From positions 1-19,194 of the forward strand of contig CAJKQX010000050.1 in the NCBI GenBank assembly GCA_905202125.1: a DNA stretch of 19,194 nucleotides, given 5' to 3'. The position numbers and the translations under genes are program-made. Below the pieces are notes generated by a model. That model did no database searches. It was given only the letters and a program-made list of their open reading frames with translations, and was not told the DNA's origin. Source of the DNA: an uncultured Prevotella sp. (GTDB lineage Bacteria; Bacteroidota; Bacteroidia; Bacteroidales; Bacteroidaceae). This document shows positions 15,726 through 19,194 of this stretch, piece by piece. Positions within the stretch are counted from its first letter, which is position 1, and each line of letters starts with the position of its first letter.

Positions 15726-16685
15726 ATGAAGATTGTAGTATTGGACGGATACGCTGTTAATCCCGGTGACCTCTCATGGGAAGCCCTCAAGGAAATAGGC
15801 CAATTGACGGTTTACGACCGTACCGCTCCCGAAGATATATTAAAGAATATCGGCGATGCCGAAATCGTGATTACCAACAAGGTGGTGTTTGATGCCGAGT
15901 TGATATTGAAATTGAAAAACGTAAAGTACATCGGTGTTTTTGCCACCGGATACAACACTATTGATGTCGCTACGGCCGCCCGTCGCGGTATCGTCGTCAC
16001 CAATATCCCGGCTTACAGCACCGACAGCGTGGCTCAGATGACATTTGCCCACATTCTCAACATCACCAATCGCGTGGACCATTATGCCCGTGAGAACAGG
16101 GTCGGACGATGGAGCCGATGCAATGACTTTTGCTATACGGACACGCCGCTCTTCGAACTCTCGGGCAAGACTCTCGGACTGATAGGACTGGGAAATATCG
16201 GAACGAAGGTGGCGCGCATAGCTCTTGAGTTTGGTATGCATGTGTCTGCATTCACCAGCAAGAGCATCGCCGAACTGCCCAACCATATTCAAAAGATGAC
16301 GATGTCCGGCCTTCTGGCCACGAGCGATATCCTCAGTATCCATTGCCCGCTGACCGACACCACGCGCAATCTTATCAATGCGACAAGCCTTTCCAAGATG
16401 CGTCCCGGCGCCATACTCATAAACACCAGTCGCGGCCCGATAGTAAACGAGCATGATGTGGCCGATGCCCTTCGCTGTGGACGCCTTGCCGCCTACGGAG
16501 CTGATGTCATGAGTGTCGAACCGCCCGCTGCGGACAATCCTCTGCTCGGTCTGCCCAACGCCTTTATCACGCCCCACATAGCATGGGCCACACGCGAAGC
16601 CCGCCTCCGACTGGTGGATATCGCCGTGGCCAATGTCAAGGCTTTTGTTTCAGGTTCTCCTCTTAATGTTGTCAATCATCTATGA
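15726..16685 (+). CDS. D-2-hydroxyacid dehydrogenase (glycerate/hydroxypyruvate type)
   Basis: The 319-residue enzyme has the Rossmann motif GLGNIG (154-159) and the catalytic residues R236 (NTSRGP), E265 (VEPP) and H284 (TPHIAW), the last followed by W287. It reduces a 2-keto acid such as hydroxypyruvate or oxidises the D-hydroxy acid, in the cytoplasm. The acidic residue that normally binds the NAD ribose, 18 or so residues after GLGNIG, is replaced by F-T-S-K (176-179), which suggests preference for NADP. The end overlaps the next gene's start (ATGA), so the two are translationally coupled. Confidence 0.9.
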   Translation: MKIVVLDGYAVNPGDLSWEALKEIGQLTVYDRTAPEDILKNIGDAEIVITNKVVFDAELILKLKNVKYIGVFATGYNTIDVATAARRGIVVTNIPAYSTDSVAQMTFAHILNITNRVDHYARENRVGRWSRCNDFCYTDTPLFELSGKTLGLIGLGNIGTKVARIALEFGMHVSAFTSKSIAELPNHIQKMTMSGLLATSDILSIHCPLTDTTRNLINATSLSKMRPGAILINTSRGPIVNEHDVADALRCGRLAAYGADVMSVEPPAADNPLLGLPNAFITPHIAWATREARLRLVDIAVANVKAFVSGSPLNVVNHL

Positions 16686-17314
16686 TAAACGATTATTCAC
16701 TTTATTCTACACTCTTCAGCGTGATCGAGTTTCTCGGTACGTTCGCATTCGCCATATCCGGCATCCGTCATGCCGCCGCCAAACAGTTCGACTGGTTTGG
16801 CGGTTTTGTCTGCGGCATAGCCGTGGCCATCGGCGGTGGAACCATACGCGATGTTATGCTCGGCGTCACGCCCTTTTGGATGACCTCGTCCATATATATT
16901 ATATGTACTGTTTTGGCCCAACTCTTTGTCATTGTCTTTGCCCGCTACTTGAAACGATTGGACAATGCCTGGTTCTTCTTCGATACCCTCGGTCTCGCGC
17001 TCTTCACCATCGCCGGACTGCAAAAGACCATCGATTGCGGCCATCCCTTCTGGGTGGCCATCATCATGGGTTGCATCACCGGGTCGGCAGGAGGCGTCAT
17101 ACGCGATGTGCTGCTCAACAACGTGCCCGTGATTTTTCAGAAAGAGATTTATGCCATGGCCAGCGTCGTAGGTGGATTGGCCTACTGGGGATTGGTTGAG
17201 GGAGGAATGAATGTCAGTATGGCGGTGATCATCTCTTTCCTCCTGATTTGCGTTATCCGCATTTTGGCTGTGAAATATCATATCTCCTTGCCGATACTGC
17301 ATGTAGAGGAATGA
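16682..17314 (+). CDS. TRIC/YadS-type membrane channel protein (UPF0126)
   Basis: The 210-residue integral membrane protein has seven predicted helices in two internal repeats, each marked by a glycine-rich signature: GGGTIRDV (51-58) and GGVIRDVLL near residues 140-148. This is the trimeric intracellular cation channel fold found in bacteria, which is proposed to conduct potassium or transport small molecules. The protein is complete and begins at an ATG overlapping the dehydrogenase stop. It ends six bases before the convergent umuC stop, with no visible terminator between. Confidence 0.9.
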   Translation: MINDYSLYSTLFSVIEFLGTFAFAISGIRHAAAKQFDWFGGFVCGIAVAIGGGTIRDVMLGVTPFWMTSSIYIICTVLAQLFVIVFARYLKRLDNAWFFFDTLGLALFTIAGLQKTIDCGHPFWVAIIMGCITGSAGGVIRDVLLNNVPVIFQKEIYAMASVVGGLAYWGLVEGGMNVSMAVIISFLLICVIRILAVKYHISLPILHVEE

Positions 17315-17320
17315 GATGTG

Positions 17321-18622
17321 CTATTTCAGTTTTATCACATCCCTCCATCTTGTTGTCGGGTTCGGACTCTTGTAGTCGTGCTTGATGGCATCGGCAAAGA
17401 CATTGGCTTTACCTTTGCCGTCGGTCGGTGTGTATTGTTGCGCCCCGAGCACGATGGTCTCCGTCCCGTACATTCTGTTTATCCGGTCCGATACCTCATC
17501 CACAGACTTGAATCTGTCATATATTTCGGGCCTGATGCCGAAAAGGTCGTGCTGTATGGGGCTGTCGGGATCCATACCCATCACGATGACGCCCGCTTTC
17601 TTGTATTGATACCCCGGCCGATATATTCTCTCCAATGCCGTCTTTGCAGCGCTGACTATCGTTGCCGTGGCATTTGAAGGAGTCAACAAGCGTTCTTCTG
17701 TGAAATTCCAATACTGCGGCAGGTCCTCCCTGTACGTGTTCGTGTTGATGAAGACACCGACGCGGGAAGCCACCGTCTTCTGCATCCTCAATTTCTCGGC
17801 ACATCTTGCCGCGTAATTGGCAATATGCGTATTGAGTTCTGGCAGCTCTGTGATCATGCCGTTGAAACTCCTGCTTGTGCAGATGGATTTCTTTTTGTCT
17901 GTCTCCTCGTTTGGCACACAGTCATCACCGTTCAGTTCGGCCCACGTGCGGTATATCACGATATTGTTGAATGTCATGCGCACCCAGTCGCCCGCGTGAA
18001 CAGCAAAATCGTAAGCCGTCTTCACCCCGTGAGCGGACAGCTTGGCAGCATATCGTCTGCCTATGCCCCAAACCTCATCGATGGGGTAGAGCCGCAGAGC
18101 TTTTTCGCGTTTCTCCTCCGTGTCCATCACGCAGCAATGGTTGTATCCCGGATACTTTTTTGCATAGTGGCTTGCAACTTTGGCAAGAGTCTTGTTGGGT
18201 GCGATACCGATGCTGACAGGCATACCCACCCATCTCTTGATTTTCATGTGCAGGCGCTCGCCCCACGCTTTCAGGTCGATGGTCTCCATCCCTTCGAGAT
18301 ACACGAAACATTCGTCGATGGAATATCTGAAACAGGTCGGGGCCTCCTGCTTGATGATATCTACCACACGTCCGGTCATCTCGCCATACAGTTCGTAGTT
18401 GGATGAGAATACGGCAATTTTCTCGTTGGGGAACATCCGGTCCAACTGGAAATATGGTGTGCCGGCCTTGATGCCCAACGCCTTAGCCTCATTGCTACGT
18501 GCGACGACGCATCCGTCATTGTTGGACAATACCACTACGGGCTTGCCTTCCAGATCCGGACGGAAAACCCTCTCGCAAGACACGTAGCAGTTGTCACAAT
18601 CAATAACGCCGTACATATTCAT
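17321..18622 (-). CDS. umuC: DNA polymerase V catalytic subunit (Y family)
   Basis: The 433-residue protein has the Y-family active site: D8 in VIDCDNCYVSCE and D103-E104 in YSIDECF, with the dNTP-binding VVLSNNDGCVVAR tract (30-42). A helix-hairpin-helix (about 160-185) and the little finger domain (about 240-355) follow. It carries out error-prone bypass of lesions after processing of UmuD. It starts four bases after the umuD stop and is the second gene of the operon. The length is normal. Confidence 0.94.
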   Translation of the reverse strand: MNMYGVIDCDNCYVSCERVFRPDLEGKPVVVLSNNDGCVVARSNEAKALGIKAGTPYFQLDRMFPNEKIAVFSSNYELYGEMTGRVVDIIKQEAPTCFRYSIDECFVYLEGMETIDLKAWGERLHMKIKRWVGMPVSIGIAPNKTLAKVASHYAKKYPGYNHCCVMDTEEKREKALRLYPIDEVWGIGRRYAAKLSAHGVKTAYDFAVHAGDWVRMTFNNIVIYRTWAELNGDDCVPNEETDKKKSICTSRSFNGMITELPELNTHIANYAARCAEKLRMQKTVASRVGVFINTNTYREDLPQYWNFTEERLLTPSNATATIVSAAKTALERIYRPGYQYKKAGVIVMGMDPDSPIQHDLFGIRPEIYDRFKSVDEVSDRINRMYGTETIVLGAQQYTPTDGKGKANVFADAIKHDYKSPNPTTRWRDVIKLK

Positions 18623-18626
18623 GAAA

Positions 18627-19064
18627 TCATATTTTTTCGAATGTTCTGATGAGGTGTATCACCACGCCCCACACCTCGAAATTGTCACCGGCTTCCACCC
18701 GGAAGATGGGATAGGCCGGGTTGGCGGGACGCAGTTCGACATAACCGTCGCCTTTGTGTGTCAGGTCAAGATATTTCATTGTGAACTCCCCGTTCCAGAA
18801 CGCCACCACGATGGAACCGTCGTGCGCCTCCACCGACCGGTCTATTATCACGCGGTCGCCGTCGAATATGCCGGCATCCTTCATCGAGTCTCCTTCCACG
18901 TCGCCGTAAAATGATGCTTCGGGATGACGTATATAATCCTTGTTGAAGTCGAGCGTCTCGTGCTTGTAGTCATCGGCCGGCGAAGGGAAACCGGCCACCA
19001 CGGCGGCATGCTCGAGTGAGAGTGCCGTATCAAACGTACCTTTTCTGATCTTGATGTTACTCAT
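18627..19064 (-). CDS. umuD: Autoproteolytic subunit of DNA polymerase V
   Basis: The 145-residue S24 peptidase has a cleavage site A24-G25, catalytic S60 in EGDSM and K97 in TMKYL. These positions are the same as in E. coli UmuD (C24-G25, S60, K97) when the ATG at 19064 is used, which is the reason for preferring it over an upstream TTG at 19076. Cleavage, stimulated by RecA filaments, yields the active form that joins UmuC. There is no DNA-binding domain, so it is not a LexA. It heads the minus-strand operon with umuC. Confidence 0.93.
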   Translation of the reverse strand: MSNIKIRKGTFDTALSLEHAAVVAGFPSPADDYKHETLDFNKDYIRHPEASFYGDVEGDSMKDAGIFDGDRVIIDRSVEAHDGSIVVAFWNGEFTMKYLDLTHKGDGYVELRPANPAYPIFRVEAGDNFEVWGVVIHLIRTFEKI

Positions 19065-19083
19065 AGTCGTTGCCAATAATCCG

Positions 19084-19101
19084 AACTTTCATGCAAAGTT
19101 A
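19084..19101 (-). promoter_or_regulatory. umuDC promoter -7 box and overlapping dyad
   Basis: The minus-strand -7 box TAACTTTG (19101-19094) is a perfect match. The -33 position carries CTG instead of TTG (19123-19121, 19 bases away). The dyad AACTTT-CATGC-AAAGTT (19084-19100) overlaps the box, as expected for a repressor operator. The leader would be about 24 bases. Confidence 0.55.
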
Positions 19102-19142
19102 GTACAAATTCTCCAAGTTTCAGGCTTTTCCCCCTTGTCTTT

Positions 19143-19194
19143 TAACCCGAATCGGTCATTAGAGTTCATGGCTGTTTTGGAGATTATATTTGTT
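19143..19194. repeat. Partial second copy of the dispersed element, cut by the window edge
   Basis: Bases 19150-19194 match 8548-8592 with a single difference (19158). The homology extends weakly to 19143. It is the left end of the element seen whole at 8544-8736, and the rest lies outside the window. Confidence 0.85.

Noticed and set aside
1..19194. CRISPR arrays, tRNA or rRNA genes, insertion sequences
   Set aside because: I saw no regularly spaced repeats with unique spacers, no tRNA-like cloverleaf, no rRNA sequence and no transposase.

Overview
The window looks like a chromosomal segment of a member of the Bacteroidales (Bacteroidetes). The evidence is seven promoter matches to the group's own consensus (TAnnTTTG at -7, five of them with TTG exactly 20 bases upstream), a set of housekeeping genes typical of that order (Nif3-like followed by a C4 zinc-ribbon protein, an HsdR-N protein beside holA, rarA, YafV-type omega-amidase), and a lipoprotein nuclease. 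I cannot fix the genus; a gut family such as Muribaculaceae or Prevotellaceae is plausible.

Left part (1-3410): four tightly packed plus-strand genes, visibly more AT-rich than most of the rest, ended by a 16-bp perfect hairpin. They encode a 527-residue protein with an HNH-like motif and a hydrophobic C-terminal half, a YkgJ-type cysteine-cluster protein, a TerB-like protein and a glycine-rich membrane protein. The junctions overlap or nearly touch, so the products are probably made together. This is the best candidate for an undescribed system, perhaps stress- or defence-related; that role is inference.

A gene-poor stretch follows (3411-4325) holding four 22-bp palindromic tandem repeats and a good promoter for the FetAB-like ABC exporter (4326-5736). 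Next come a secreted or lipid-anchored DNA/RNA non-specific endonuclease, a structured intergenic region, and the Nif3-like and zinc-ribbon pair ending in a strong terminator. A 193-bp element with terminal inverted repeats (8544-8736) lies just after; its left end recurs at the very end of the window (19143-19194).

The middle holds a TerB-DnaJ membrane co-chaperone and an HsdR-N nuclease-fold protein on the minus strand, then holA on the plus strand. An 800-base AT-rich non-coding stretch with 19-bp direct repeats leads into an XRE-type regulator. A shared bidirectional terminator separates this from a minus-strand pair (omega-amidase plus an acidic-tailed protein of unknown function). That pair diverges from rarA through a compact 100-base double promoter. 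On the plus strand follow rarA, a D-2-hydroxyacid dehydrogenase and a TRIC-type channel coupled by an ATGA overlap. A convergent umuDC operon closes the window. DNA maintenance is a recurring theme (holA, rarA, umuDC, HsdR-N), but this reads as ordinary core-genome clustering apart from the left operon.
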